Part shown: in pieces, positions 1 to 15,000 of the stretch
How positions within the stretch are numbered: the stretch's first letter is position 1
Layout: each line of letters starts with the position of its first letter
NCBI RefSeq assembly: GCF_022539665.2
Contig: NC_081333.1
Location: 6,508,971-6,572,970 of the forward strand
Length of the DNA stretch: 64,000 nucleotides
Origin: Daphnia carinata
Lineage: Eukaryota > Arthropoda > Branchiopoda > Diplostraca > Daphniidae
Reading direction: 5' to 3'
Program-made: the position numbers and the translations under genes
Notes under the pieces: generated by a model
Database searches by the model: none
Told to the model about the DNA's origin: nothing
What the model saw: the letters and a program-made list of their open reading frames with translations, nothing else

Positions 1-26
1 ACAGGTGCAGGACTATTAATACGTAC

Positions 27-3000
27 CAAGAACAGTGAGGTTAACATATTGAACGACAGGGCAGCCTTCGTTGATCTCCAAATAGGTGATCTCGCATCGA
101 TAAAGACCTTCGTCGGCCAGTTGCAAGCTGCTAATCTTCAACCCGGCTTGGGTTTCATTCGACGACAAGACAAACCGAGCTCTTCAGACGCGTTAGAGGG
201 CAAACCAGCAAAGATATTTAAGACAAAAGAACAGAAACAAAGAATCAACATCAATAATCATCAGATGACAGGGAAGTATGGAGAATGACAACCTTGTTTC
301 AGAACATAATGTATCAATTTTATAAATATGTATGTCGAAGAAATATAAACACGTTTGTGACGATATTCAAAACATTGATCACAAACACCGATCCGTCTCA
401 CCACAGGTAGTGGTGATTCCATACAGCGATTCACCGCCACTAGTAGGATGGAGACGGCTGACAAAAAATAAACTGATGAATTACGCTCCCAACCACAGTG
501 ACTTCTTTCCATTGTTGAAGCGATCTGTGTACGACGCATGTCAATAGTTACTTACCGCAACAGGAAAATCAAAGGTCTAGAAATTCTTTCTGGTGTATCA
601 TTCCTTTGAAGATCGTTCATGTTTGATAGACAAACCACCGCTTAAGAGTCAAGAGCGCTCATACAGATAGTATTCATGCACGTATACGTGTAGAACCCGA
701 TATGCGTCGCCGGTTAAATTAGGAGAAGAATAAAAATACCTGTTGGTCAACGATCCTTCCGACCGTTCCAGATTTGCCAGTTCACTGTAGACGAAGACGC
801 GCTGCGATTCGCGGTACCATTTCACGCTGTGGAAATCCCCGCAGGTGGCCACGTCCACGCTGCACGGAACCGACACTTCCTGGCCGGCCAGACCAGATAG
901 GTCTTCTAATACAGTCGGGGCGTTGCCTGCCAATGCTAGCTCTGCACCTGCAATCAGTTCAAATAGAAAAGAAGATTAAATCGAGGTAAATTTATATTTG
1001 CGTTTGCTGAGGAACTTGTAAATGCTTTTATATTTGGTCATTGTCATTCGAATTGCTTTTCACTTCCTTTTGAAACTTAGTTTATTCTCTAGCACACTTG
1101 GAGCTTCTTTGCATCAATAATTTTTCTAATACGATTTCCTGGAAAGAACAACCGCAAATTCCAAGCCGGTGGGAAAAAGTGAGATGTTGGTACATCTTGG
1201 GTAATAATATCTTTGCTAATATCTTTGTTTCTTAGCGTAAAAGCAGAGCACTGCGAACGTTTTCCGCAGACTCATCCATTTTGGAAGAAGGCTGAATTTC
1301 TGTAGAACGTGCTATTGCCTAAGGTTTGTTATGATTTGCCTAGAAATTTTTATTCTACATTCGCTGCGGCCAATGTAACTTTACGGCACCCATTTGTTTG
1401 AAGACTCTTCGTTTGTCTTGTTTTAGCTTTATGCAAATATGGAACTCTGGAATTCTTTTGAATAAAGAAAGTCAAGACTCTATTCCGACTATTCTATTTC
1501 CAAACAGACAAATTTGAACCCCGGTAACCTCATCACAAGTATAGTTCACGTAGGACGAAAATTTTTTTTTTTTTTTGTTTTACTCAACTATGGAACGAAC
1601 CCCGACAGTTTGCCCGTATCAATTTTATAAAATCCCTATTTCACATTTCGTGGCTATTCAAAACACTATGTGAATCCAAAAATAAAGCACAATATCTTTC
1701 ATCCAGGAATTTAACTGTTCGTGACATATGCCCTGATCAATTTTGGAAGTTATTGGTTTTGAAATCAAATCTATCGTACGAAAGCTTAAAGGAAACGCCA
1801 TAGCCCGTTATTAGACTCGTTCTCGCCTCTCACAGGGCAGCAGCTGGATGCTATTTTCACTTCGAGACATTTGAATTGACGCCAAACTTTTTTTCTCCTG
1901 TCGAACTAGACTGTAGGCCCTCCTTCCATACATCGTCTTTCTCCCCCGAAAATGGGGTGTATACGGGACGGTGAAACATTGGTATTTTGGTGGAGTGAGA
2001 ACTTAGTCCATCATGTTTTTTATCGTTTTGTTTACAACATGTGTTGTTTTCTATGATTTTCTGTATTGTTACAATTAATTGTTAACCTTTCCCGTCTGCT
2101 GAATAACGTCATGCATATTTTTATACTGATTTATGTTTGACAGATTTATTTTGCGTGAAAACAGAAGTGGCCATTGAATGACAAGATTCACGCCAGAGGT
2201 AGAGGGAGAAGCTTCGAGATTTGGTCTAGAAGCAGAGTTTTATGGCCATGTGAATCATCAGTCTCCCAAGTTAACCAGCAGCTGCTTCATGTTGTAGATC
2301 AAATGGTTTTGGTTGCTTGTGCATCCCTTAAAAATAGCGTGGGCCAACCCACCCCCAAGTTTGATTGACTAAAAATAAACTTAGAAACTTGTTCTGCATA
2401 GCTCCTGTTTCTCGAAAGACGTTGCCGTGCCGCGTGTGGTCGGGAGAGGCAATTCGCCAGTGGTACACCTCTGACGTCAAACGCCCCAATAAGCTTCCGC
2501 TTGTCACTGTGTCACGAATGGGTTGCGAATTGATCAGTTCAGTGAAACTATGTTTGGCTAGTCTTTCAAGAGGATGGGGAACCCAAATTGGCTTAGATTG
2601 TTGTAAAAATAATTTTTTTTCCGGTGACACCATATACTGTCCAGAGAGTATACCTTCTGACGCGATCGTTTGTATGTGTCCATAATAAAAAGTGAAGACC
2701 GCATGTCCAATTCGAAACACTTTTGAAAGTTCGCCAAATTTAGCGAACCGACGTAGCTAAAAATGTCTATACATATTCGATTTTTGCCGAATAGTTGACA
2801 CCCAACAAGAAAATATTTCAATCCTCCAAAACCAAACGTAAAAGAAAAAAGTAAATAAATATTTCAAAGTTCAAAATATTCACACAACGGTAATTCTCAA
2901 CTCTGTACAACTATTGTATTTTGCAGCTGCTATGGCAGATATATCTGTGTATGGTAGATCATCGGGCTTTTTGGGAGATGATGTAACCTTTTTTCCTAGT

Positions 3001-6000
3001 GTTAAGGGAGGGAGCTGATTCTGTACAAAGCGGGCTAAATATATCGTCCCCCCAACTTCTTGTTCTTACGTAACCTACTGCATTGAGTATCGATAGCGCA
3101 ATCAGTTTGTGAGTTCTAATTGTGTCATCCTGGCTTCTGTCAAAATCCGATAACAAGGGAAACAAATGATTATGAGTAAAAAATACTGGACAAATGAAGA
3201 ATATTGGGTAGCAACCAACCTTATGCGTGAAGTCAAAATGATAAATGTATTGCTGTCATCGAATTGACTCCAGCTATTTGAGTTTTTTTAATATTCTAAA
3301 ATGTGGGATGGGTAATACCACAAAATCCTAGCCATACATTTCACAATGGCAAATTAATGCATCTTCAAATTCACCTTTCGCATACATTTTTAAATTTTAT
3401 TTTTATTGATTTATTTGTATTTATTTGTATTTATTTGTATTTTACAAATTCTGTTTAAGGTCAATGAGATCCATTGCTCTTACGTGGTTCAGTAATAGTG
3501 GGTATTTCACCGCGCCAGAAAAATGTCGGTTGGTATCACCAATTCTAAAAACTTTAAGGCACGAAAATTTTCACCACCCAAAGGGGTCCAATCTTCTTTG
3601 GACAATCACTTACCTACTATGCGACCTATGGCGTTTTCGGTTCCTTCCCTTCTTTTAGGCGTTACGATTTGAAATTGAGGTCGCGCAGTACCAGTAAAAC
3701 GCACGTGAAAATGGGCCTATGAGAACGGCAAGGTCGCTGTCTATGTAATATTAAAGAACTTTTTCAGATGTGAAGCGATGCGCTCGGGCCCAGCCATTTA
3801 CACGTTCTTCTTGATTGCTGTCTATTACGCCCAACTTTACAAGGCTTGTACCGGAAGGCTGTGTGACCAGTTTCGTTCTGGTTGACCAACCATTTTACCT
3901 CTTCCTGCACCAAGAGACGCTTTCATCGTTCACGTTTCCCGATGCAGGAGACACATCCAAATTTAAAGTGATGTGTAAAACTGTCGACGCTAAAATTTCC
4001 GAATTATAGTAGCAGTGTCATGTATTACTAATGTCACATATTTTCGAATGTGACCGTGTCGTTCCCGGCTGCTAGGTGCGTTTTTCGATCAACCTTCGGC
4101 TATTATTTCCGTTTTGTAACTCAAAACTCGGCCGCCTTTGTACACAATATTGGCTGTTTAAATTCTATGTAGGGCTATTGCTGTCTAGTGCACGTACGAC
4201 TTTGTTGGCTGGCTCTGGCTAGTGGAAAACAATGAAAGTGATATAGGCTACGCCGGTTAGTGTCATGGTCGACGGAGTCTTAATTGCTTTTGAGAAATTG
4301 CCTGACGTCACACGGAGGATCCGAGGCAAAGTAGAAAAGTCACGATCATCAAGCAAGGAAGAAAAACGCGGAGAAACTAAGCAAACCAAAATAATGAAAA
4401 AAATAATAATAACAATAAATAGAAGCGATCCAGCTGCTTGCAGCAATGCACTTCCCGGCCAGTATAGTGCCAGTCAAGAACGGCCATCGTATGTGTCGTC
4501 CTACGAATGGCCTGTCGTAAAGGCAAACTGAAACGAAGCAATAGAGAGAAAATAAGAAATATCGAGAGCAAAAGACGAGGCGAAGAAAGGGGAAGCCAAC
4601 ATCACTGGGTGGTGAAGCAGAGGGATAAGCCTCTACGAATGGGGCCAGTCATTCCTCTTTTTGACATCAGCTTTCTCGCGATATCTCGTTCATTTATCAT
4701 ATGAAGCCCTCAACTCAAGTTAAGACGTCAAGTCAAATCTGCTACGCGCACATTGCTGTTCCTACTGTTACTTTGATATTGAACGCTGGGTTGAGACCTC
4801 TGCGCTCAGCCGCGTGTCAATGGGCTCTCGCATGACGCGATATAATATGATGGTGTCGAGCAAAAAAAAAAAAAAAAAAACATATAAGCGGAACACAAAA
4901 ATAATAAGAAAATAATAAAATAAACTCGACAAGAAGACAGAGAGCGAGTTGCATTGCATCGCTCAAGTTCAGCCAAAATTGCCCAGCCAGATTCTCACAC
5001 TTCACCATTTCAATGCCAAGAACGAGATGCGGAAATAATCCGAGAACAATACAAGAGCGCCAGCCATCAGTAGGTCTTGACAGACAAATTGTATTACATG
5101 TAAGAGCGATGGAGAAGACGTCGTTCTGCCAATACGAACTAGGATTTCGATTTATCCGGTGGCCGATACGTTTCGGACATCATCTGATCGCTACTGTACA
5201 TAGTCAATTACTTACTTTCTGTCATTCTCAATTCTCGTTTTAGAGCTGATACGAAAGGATAGATTGCAGTTTACAAATCAAGTTCGCAGTTTTGGAGGCG
5301 AGCAATAACAAGCGGTTATAAATTAGGAAAGGCGTGGTTGTGCCCAGCATTTTCGCAGAATTATTCGAAGTTACAGATAAATGAACGTTATCTTTTCATT
5401 CCATTTCGCGTAATCCAAACTGCTATGCCTCCTATATTAGGGATGCATCAACCGTTTTCAAATGACACTGTGGGGTAAACTGATGTGATATTACTTCACT
5501 AAGCGTTTTTTTTTTCAATTAGTTCTTGAAACGTTTTTATTAGATTGATCCAATTAAACGAGATTGTCTCTGTAATTTTTCATTAAGTCCAAACCTTTTG
5601 AGCGCACTTTGCATTACGACACCCTGCCAACATACCGTGCTTTCAGATGATGTTTGCTAAAAAATTTGGCCAGTTAAGGTTAATCAATGCCACACCCGTG
5701 ATATGTACGCAGTACAGGTTCGTCTGAATTTCCCGCTGTTCCATTATGCATTGGTAGGGGCAACTTTTACTAAACGGAGGTACATCAGCCGTTGACAGCG
5801 ATCCTTTTTAATAGGCAGCCTTTCAATCAGTTTATGAGTATGAAACGCTTTTGAACAGATCAACAATAAAACGGCGGCAGAGCTGATACTTCCATTTCAC
5901 TACTAACGTGTGCGGCCAAAAATAATTGAAATGTCATGGATGATGAGGTGACATCGTACCGTGTAACGACAATGTCTTTCCTTTCCTGAAAGCGCCAACT

Positions 6001-9000
6001 AATAAATAAAGCCGCCATTGCAACGGTGTCTGTCCCGAATCCGCGAAGTGACGATGCGACTTTGAATCAAAATGAAGATTTGGCTAAATAAAGGCATGCT
6101 TGATGATTCGTTAAGATGCAGCAGAAGATTCGTAAGACGAAAGGGGTCAACATTAATGACGGCCAACTAATGAAAAGCTCTGGGCGTGCCCGTCTCTAGT
6201 TAACGCCTTAGCTTAAGTACCTACCGGCCTACATCTGAATTGCGGTTGAAATGGTGGCAATAGTAGGGTGGATTAATGTTCACGAACACTATCTTGCAAG
6301 AGGTCATCCACCATTACCGCTCACCAGTCGTGCCTCACAAAAGAGTATCGTTCCAGAAACAGAACATGGACTAAGAAGACTATTGTCGTATTACGCTAAA
6401 AAGCGCTCGGCTGTAATGATGTGATCCTATCATTCGCCTTCACGAGTATCATATTAAATCGGTACGCGGGTTTTCCGCTATGATGGTAGAACACCACCCA
6501 GTTTACCGAAAGCAATTTTGTGTGGTATGTAATCAGGCGTCAACTTTGCCGGTTATAAGTAAACCTGTCTCTAATTAAAAACCTGCAACTAAAGTTGGCG
6601 AGTTTTTTCTGTTTTATTTGTTTATTTTTTTCCCCCTTTTTTCCCTTCAGTCTTGCCTGAATGCAGAGCATGCAATCATATACTATTGCTTTTCATAAAG
6701 GTTGGATCGAAGCCATCAAGATGTGGGCGACCACATTCCATCACAGGCGGTTACTTGGGACTCATTAAGTCGCCACGGGAAAGCCTTTTATAAAAAAAAA
6801 TAACTGGATAGGTAAACTGTATTAATGAGCTGTTGTAATAAACACGCAACAATATACTAACAGTGGCGGCTATGTCCGAGACATAGAGGTCATTTAGGCA
6901 GCATTTTGCAGCTGCCTAAACAAGGAAGTCAATTTCGTGAGAAACTCCGATGCCAATATATTAAATGAGAGCGAAAATGTAAGCTAGCACATTTCATTGG
7001 CAACGCTGCCCTACATCAATAATTGGCGGCTGGGTGATGGGAAACCGAAACGGAATATTGATTACATCTACTGGAGGTAGATAATGTAGAAGAATAACAT
7101 AGCAGATAAAATTTCATGTTCAATGTCATACGTAGTAAAACAATAGCAATAATAAAGCTTAATTTAAAGCAAAATTTTTTAAACATGCCTTTTTCTTTAC
7201 TACTATACAACACATTTGATGTCTATTCGAGGCAGGCGAAGTCCTTTGATGTAAGAATTTTGCTATCAGATTAAAACATTCGTGTGGCGCTGTGTTATGT
7301 ATAAACAACATCGTATAGCTGAAACTTCCGAAATTATTGTCCCAGAGATATCCCCTTGTAAAAAAAGATAATGCTCCAGTTTATAATTTTCTATTACAGA
7401 AATTTTCTGATGTCCAATATGAAGTAGTGTTTCTTTTCCATGACGTTCTATGACGTCATGTTCATAAATAGAGGAGCTATCACACGAACGAGCATGGTTA
7501 TATTGTAAAAAAAAAGCCTGAACTGTAGGCTGCTTTGTGCATTGTATCGGCTAAGTATAGGTCTGTATAGATATATAAGTAATCGAAACAGAAACGAGCA
7601 GCACGAAGATCTTCAATGCCTCATATACTACTATCAAGTATATTGCATGGTGACACACATAGGGAGGCTCATTAAACATGATCCACTGTTACACATTCAT
7701 ACGCCTTCTCTTCTAATTTCTCTTCCACTGCCTTACGGGGATCCCACTGAAACGGATCAAATGGGATCAGGCGAACCTAAGAAACCCTGCCTCATCCTCA
7801 AAAATAGCATTGCTATTATTACTTCGCAAATTATATACGTTATAGTTGCCTTAAATGAAAGAGCGAATAGAAAAGAAAATAGAACACAACGTAAGCCTAC
7901 TCTCTTTAGTTTTATGCACCAGAAACACCATCAACAGAAGCTTCGTCTAACTAGGTTTACATGTGTGATATGTAACGTTCGCGACGTGCGGCTGCCTTGC
8001 GCCCTACATGGTTATTGCAAACACTATAAAGAGATCATAATTTTGGTGTTCGTTTTATGCCTTCGCTCCGCCGAATCAGGACAGACTTAGGGACATACCC
8101 CAATAAGGAAAGTCCCAACCGAAATAAGAGCTCACTAGGGAGACTCTTGCAGTTTAGTAGGAGACACTGGAGACGACGAAATGAAACAAAGATACCCAGA
8201 TATAATGGAGTGATTTAAATGTCATGTGTCACTACATAAAATCTAGGGTAATAAACCTCCAAGAGTAGGCACTGGAGAGGGCTGTGATGGTGTTACAACA
8301 ACCCAAAACTATTCGATCAATATTTGACAAAACCGAATATTCTGACAAAGTGGAACGCCAGATTCCTTCTGATATCAAATGTAGTCCATTTTTGTAAAGG
8401 ACTTCGATTTCCATAAATGATTTGACACGACTGGCGTCTACCGGAAGGTAGACTTCCTTGCTTTATCCGACAGACGCATCTCGATGCCTATAGTTCAACT
8501 GTCAAGACCCTTACCTTTTCCATACCTACCTAAAAACTGTCTCCCGCTCGCATATAATATCGTTTTGTCTGAAGTACCGAACCGATGTAGCTATTCCTCA
8601 ACTGTCATTCTCCTATATTAACTAAAATTCTACGACAAATCGCAAGTGCCGTTCTTCTTTCGTGCTTGCTAGTTTGTGGGTTTTTTGTGTTTTATCGGTT
8701 TAGTGAAATACGTTTAAAGTATTATTCAGGTTAACTTGGCGAAAATGATATTTCGCAACGGTTCAAAGTCACACAATGGCAAAGGAAATAGATGACAATC
8801 ATTTTTTTAAAAACAAGTTTCACAACGTACAAAAAGGAAAACCTTAAAAAAAGGGGGGAGAAAAATAAGAAGTTGATGTAGTTTCCGGCTCAACAACTGT
8901 TGAAGCCCTTTTATTTATTTTTTTTTGTTTGCCTTTTCGAACGTCATTTTTTTTTTTTATTATTATTTTTTTCGATCCATCTCCCTCTTCCTCTCTTTGC

Positions 9001-12000
9001 CGTGACGCAGGTTTGGCATTATTATTTTTCTGTTTTGTTCCACCTATTTTCTCATTGAAACTAACAAGTCGGTAGAAGGGCGGAGGGGGAGGGAGGTGGA
9101 CGAAGAAAAAGGGGGTGAGGGAGCAAGCAGTTAGAGGAAGGGGAAGACCTGTCGGTTTCTCTTTTTTTTTCCCACACTGCGCTCTCCACCTGCTCGTTTC
9201 CTGACCTTTCTGTTTTGTATGTACGTGTATTGCCGGGGCGCCCTCGACCTTCCATGTACTATTTTTCTTTTTTTTTTTTTTTTTTGTCTCTTCCCAGCGA
9301 CTGTGGTTTACACAGCTATATCAAGTTTATCATGCATGCTATTTGTAGCCACAGTATTTTACAAGGACTGTAGGTAGAATATAAAACAGTTTCTCCTTCG
9401 CTCTCTATTGTTTGGATGTGCGAGTGTACACACACACAGCCGTTCGGGTACTTGAAGTCTCGAACGTCGAACAAGTACCAAAAGCAAAAATTTTAGAACG
9501 TTTCGCGGAAAAACAGCAGGTGCTAGATTTTCATCGTCAGATGTAGAACGAAAATGGGGGGAAATCTCTGTCTCTTCCAGGTATCTTTGAAAGGAGAAGA
9601 AAACAAAATGAAAGCTCGACGAAGATGTTTCGGCTGCTCCCCCCAGCGACTTGGCTGATTAGGACCACCTGTATGGTACTTGCTACGTATATGCAGAGCC
9701 GCTGTTAAGAAGATTGACTTGCTTATCATTTTCATGCTATTCGCATGAGATGATGAAACAATGTAGGAACAAAAAAAAAATTGGTTTTCCCGTAACAAAA
9801 GCAAATAATTAATAACGCCATTCTGGCTAATTGCTGATGAAATTAGTGCGTTCGTATGAAAGAAGGCAATCACGACTATTCCACATTGTTTTTGGTTTCA
9901 TCAGTCACGGTTGCTGATGATGCGTGGCAGTTTTACCAATCCCTAGATACGACGGAAAGCAACCTTGGTTTCATGAGCCAACAAGCACTATTGATGTTAG
10001 TCACGCTGAGCTGCAACGCCGATGGGACCTCATACCGGATGAGGGGGATCACACTAATCTTTTCTCATAGAAACATTTACGTCTGAGCAACGGTCGTTTA
10101 CGAGAAATTGACAAAAACGGAGTGAAAAATTTAATGAAGACGACTGAGAACAAAACTAAAAATGAAAATTTGAATAAATAATATGAATAAAATTAAAGGG
10201 GAAGAGCATACTTCTCTCTCGCGAAGAGCAAATGGTGTACATAGGGTTATCTTTCAAACACGTTAGAAATGAAGAATGAGAAAAACGTCCGTATTCGGCT
10301 GCGCTGTAGCTAAGTCGAAGGGTTGTTTGCGTCTTTTTTTTTCCATTTTTAATGGTTTTTTCCCTTTCGTCATAATCGTTTGCCCTCCATTTCACAAAAG
10401 GCAAGGAAAAACCGTGTGACAGAATGCATATTTACGGGGCTTCGAGCCCCGTGAAAGTTTTCCATCTCAAGTTTTTCGGGAGAATAACAACGTGGGGAAC
10501 TGGAAATCTCGAATTGGATCTGAACCCCGTAGCCGTCTCCAGTCAGGCATAATCTTTTACATCAACGAAACACGCTGCGTGACTGATGAACGATCGGCTG
10601 ACTAAGCGCCAAAATACTACGCACGACTAGAAATCTCGTGTGATGAGTTCAGGCTTCACCATTTCCGTTTAACGCCAAGTGGTCGGATATTAATTTTTAT
10701 CTTCCCCGTTCCCCATTAGTCGATATGCCTAAATGCCAAAACGTACCAAACGCTTTGCTAAACAGACTTGTTACGTGATTTTCACGCACATCCAGGTCGC
10801 CGAAACAGCGGGTCAGTATTAAAAAATAATAATAATTTAATGATAAAACATGAAACGAGACACGAACAGTATCTGACAAAGTATGGGGTAAGAAGAAAAA
10901 GTTTATCAAGGCATGGTATGCGGGTGGAACCCGCAGCAGGGAGCTGGCGTTTCTCACTAACTCCGATATTTCCAAAATGACGTGGGTTCCCCTGAATTTC
11001 AATGTTCCTTATGAAAGACAACTAGGGCAGATAGATAGCTAGGAATGTAATTTCTACCGAACGGTGGCAAAAAAAGATCAGAATACTCCAAAATCCTGTT
11101 ATCCAATACAGGTAACCATGCTACTTATTTCGAATAGGAAAAAAAAATCGTAGTTAATCCAGCGAATCGTAATGTTGGTGTAACAGGGCAACATCGTCTA
11201 GGCTTAATGCCGTCTCGAGAGAAAAGAGTGACTTTTAAAGAAACGTAAGGAGGATTTGCATACTTGCTCAACAGTGTTTGTAGAGAAACAGTCATTCCAG
11301 CATGTTTGGAAAACTTTTCGTGGCCACATGCGATGCCCATTTCAATAAATGAGGCGAGCAGAAATTGACATTTGCTGGTAACTGCCAACCAAGCTTCTCG
11401 TGATTGAGTAGTTTTCTAGAGTTCTAAGATTTCTCATTGGTAGATGAGAGTGCTCGGGAGACTGGGTGAGACAATGAGAAAAGATGAAAGAAAGAAACGT
11501 GAATCGAAACGAGACGAAAAGTGATCAAAAAGGAAAAGTAGAAACTTGAGAAACACGGGACTCAGCTAGAAAACTGCCGACTTGATATCCATACCCGGGA
11601 TATCAAGTAAGCATGCAGAACGCAATCGCAATCCACGCACGATGCGCGGGAGACAACCGTAGAAAAACAAAATAGACGCAGAGATGTCGAGGTTACCGAA
11701 AACATGATCTATTTGGATGGATTTACTAATGCACAAACACACCAGCGCAAATACACTGTCACGAAGAGGAAGAAGCCAAACTGACGGAGAGCGAACGTTT
11801 TGGATGGTAGGCCCCACGTGGAACAATCATCTGTGTGTCTACCTCCCCTCATAAACAGTGAGTCAACACACCGAATGCAAACAAAACGGGAAGCTAAAGT
11901 ACGTGTCGGTTGAAGACGTGGGTAATCAAGACAATTAAGCAAAGAAATATTTCTAGTCCTTTTGCCCAGTTTCCTTCACTGGCAATACATTTGGACGTAA

Positions 12001-15000
12001 TACACTAGCGCTACGACGGTATTGATGCGGTCCACTCGCACTACCTTTTACTTAGTTGCCCTTATCAGCACAATCCACTGGATGAAAAGTTAACATGGGT
12101 CCTCATAGCTTCAATCTCGAGGAAAATCACAGAAATCACGTGATTCACGTAGCTTGCTGTATTTAGTTTTGCAGTAGGGCTTCAAGGTAGGCCAAGGATT
12201 TCTTTCACACTCTTTCGAAAAAAAAAAAATCTTTGGTCCTATTTTAAAACTATAACGAGGTGGAAAACGTATTTATTATTTTGGCTACATTGCCGCGGGT
12301 CATGAGCATCGACCCGTCCAATTCTGACCACGGTGAAAAAAAGAAATATGCGCCTTTTAATAACCAAAATAAAGTCTTCCCTCTAAATCATCTTTTTTTT
12401 TTTTCCTTTTTATTTTTTTCTATTTTTTTTTGTGTGTGCGTATGTTAAAAGCAGGACGAATAAATGAGACGACGTCGGCACCAATAAATCACCTGAGGAT
12501 TATTGGGGAAACAAGTGGTCAAATATTCAAGAAGGCACAGCACAAAATTTGCATGCCGAGCCTTGACTCCGGTCGTAGTAGTATTGCGGTACCGCATTCC
12601 GTAGCGAGCTGCACGATTGACACACGTCACGCTATGGATAATGAAAACAGGCTAGATGCAACAAAGTCACCGGCTTGCCAAACATGGTAAGTTGGTAAGC
12701 ACCAAAACGCACTTCGCCTGTATTTTTTTTTTTTTTTTTTTTGGGTGCCCTACGACAAAAAAGACTCGGTAGATCATCGGGGAGGCGCGCACACATAGGC
12801 ACACACACAAAAAAGGCTAAAGAACCAGCAAATAGCCTCTGCTGTCTACGGTTATTACCATGGCTTTAACTTCTAGTACTCCCGAGTGCTATCCGATGCA
12901 AAGCTTGCACAAAAGAATAAAATGTTGGAAGTATGGGTTGGAAGGGAAAGGCCCCGTCTGTCTGTGCGTGATGCCTTGCTCCCCTGCTAAGGTTTTTCCT
13001 TCACGATCAAGTTTTGGACGCCTGCTGAGTGTAGGTGTAGACGCCAAAGACGATGGAGGGAAAAAAAAAAAGAGGCAAGGAGTGAAGAGCGAAACAGAGA
13101 GGAAAAAAAAAAGAGACGGGAGAGCAAATCGGTATAGTGAGCCTTCGACAATTGCGTGTATCGGCACTCCAACCGAGTTCCACTGACCATTTAAAATCGA
13201 TTCCATTGACGATCGATAACTCGCCATTTTCGGGCCTCATCTATGACTAACAGGAGGAGAGCTTCTCCAAAAACAGCATTTTTTTTTTCTTTCAAGCAAC
13301 GGCACGTTCCTTCCTTTTTCCTCGGAGGCCGAACCTTGAATTCCCAATACGCATTTATTGTTTTTATAGAGCAGTTATACCAGCTTTCTTTTTCTCATTT
13401 TTTTTTTTTTTCCTCTTTTCATCATGTTCGACGTCGAAAGCTATCTATTTCAACGATGCCCGAAACACACCCTTTTTTTTGTTTGGAATTTCAGTCACGC
13501 CGATCGAAGAACCACAAAAGTTTCGTTAGCATACATCTCCTTCGGCGTGGTAGGTGGCCGCTCTACTTTTCATACCGACCGTTATAGGCTATCGAACATT
13601 TGCGACAGCTCGCCTTTTTTTCTCATTCCTTGGACATTATGTCACCGCAATCACAAAGTCATGTATACTAACCATCCGTTGAAATAACACGGACAAACGG
13701 AAGTGAATAGCTCAGCGATTGTTGATGTGAAAGTTTATAGCTCACATTGCTCATTCATAGCTCCAGCGCGTGCTGGTCAATGAGGTCAATCGTGCCACAG
13801 TCACCGCACGGATACTGATATAGTGCACTATCATCATCAAACTGCATATAGCCTTCTATTTAAAAAAAAAAAAAGAAACACGCAGACAACACATTTGGCT
13901 GACCAATGATTATAGCGGGATAACAAAATTAAATATTCAGTTAAATAATAAAAAAAAAAAACAGTCCGGGTCAATCTCCAGCCGTGTTCTATTTGCATGT
14001 GGGCAAAGAAGTTTAGTGTGCGCAACTTGTTCGCGATTTTCATTCTCTAACTTAAAGATTGCGGATCTGGGAAACATCTGTACAGCGCACAGTCGGCTGA
14101 ACTGGCGGATATCCTGAACCCCCATGGAAATCTGCGGTTGAATCATTTACATATTGCTTTATTCCAAAAAAAAGGAAGAAAAAAAAAAAAGAAAATGGTT
14201 TTGTGAATGTATTCAGCCCGGAGGAAGACGCAGAGTAGCTAATGGAAGAAATTGGATGGAATGAGACGATAAAACGTGAAATGAAAAGAAACTGGCACGT
14301 AATGCAATATACTATGTGAACACACACGAAAAAAAAAAAAAGATGCGTTCCTACGGTTTGGTTTTAAATAGCAGAGCGATTGAACAAAACTCTGTGGGGT
14401 TGCGAAAATTCAACGATCCAACTAAAAATCGATCAGAAAACTGTAGATGCTAATTGAACGTCATTACACTCATCAATAATTTAGTACATCATATTATTGT
14501 CATCTAGCTTGTAATTGCACATAATTCAAACAGACTCATGTCAAATGCAAAACCAATTTGAATTCCTTGCACTTTCGTGTTAATTCGCACATGCGAATGA
14601 GACCAGTGGAAGACGGTGATATCGGTAGTGAAATCGGGATTTCCTGGTACAATTTTTTGTTGGAAACTGCATCCAATACTTTCTATTAGAGTTGAAAAGA
14701 AAGAAAACGAAAAAAAAAAAAGGGAAGTTGGGGGGAAAGAAAGTGCGACAGGGAATCACGAAGAAAATCTCGACCAAGTGTAGCCCACACAATCAAATAA
14801 CTGCTTGTAAAGCACTACAACCGAATCGATTCGCAATGAAACGAATGGTGAAAATCTTTTCCTTTGTTCTTTCCTTTCCTTTTTCTCCAGCGGCTGTGTT
14901 GGAACCCAAGCAAGTTTTTAAACCTCCATCTCTAAATGTTCTTCAAAGATGCCAGTGTAAGGATTTTTTTTTTCTTCTTGTCATCCCTGATTTTTTTTTT

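Noticed and set aside
7542-8090. Open frame of 182 codons on the plus strand.
   Set aside because: No recognisable motif, no plausible start context or splice partner; it lies inside the giant intron of the minus-strand Ig gene.
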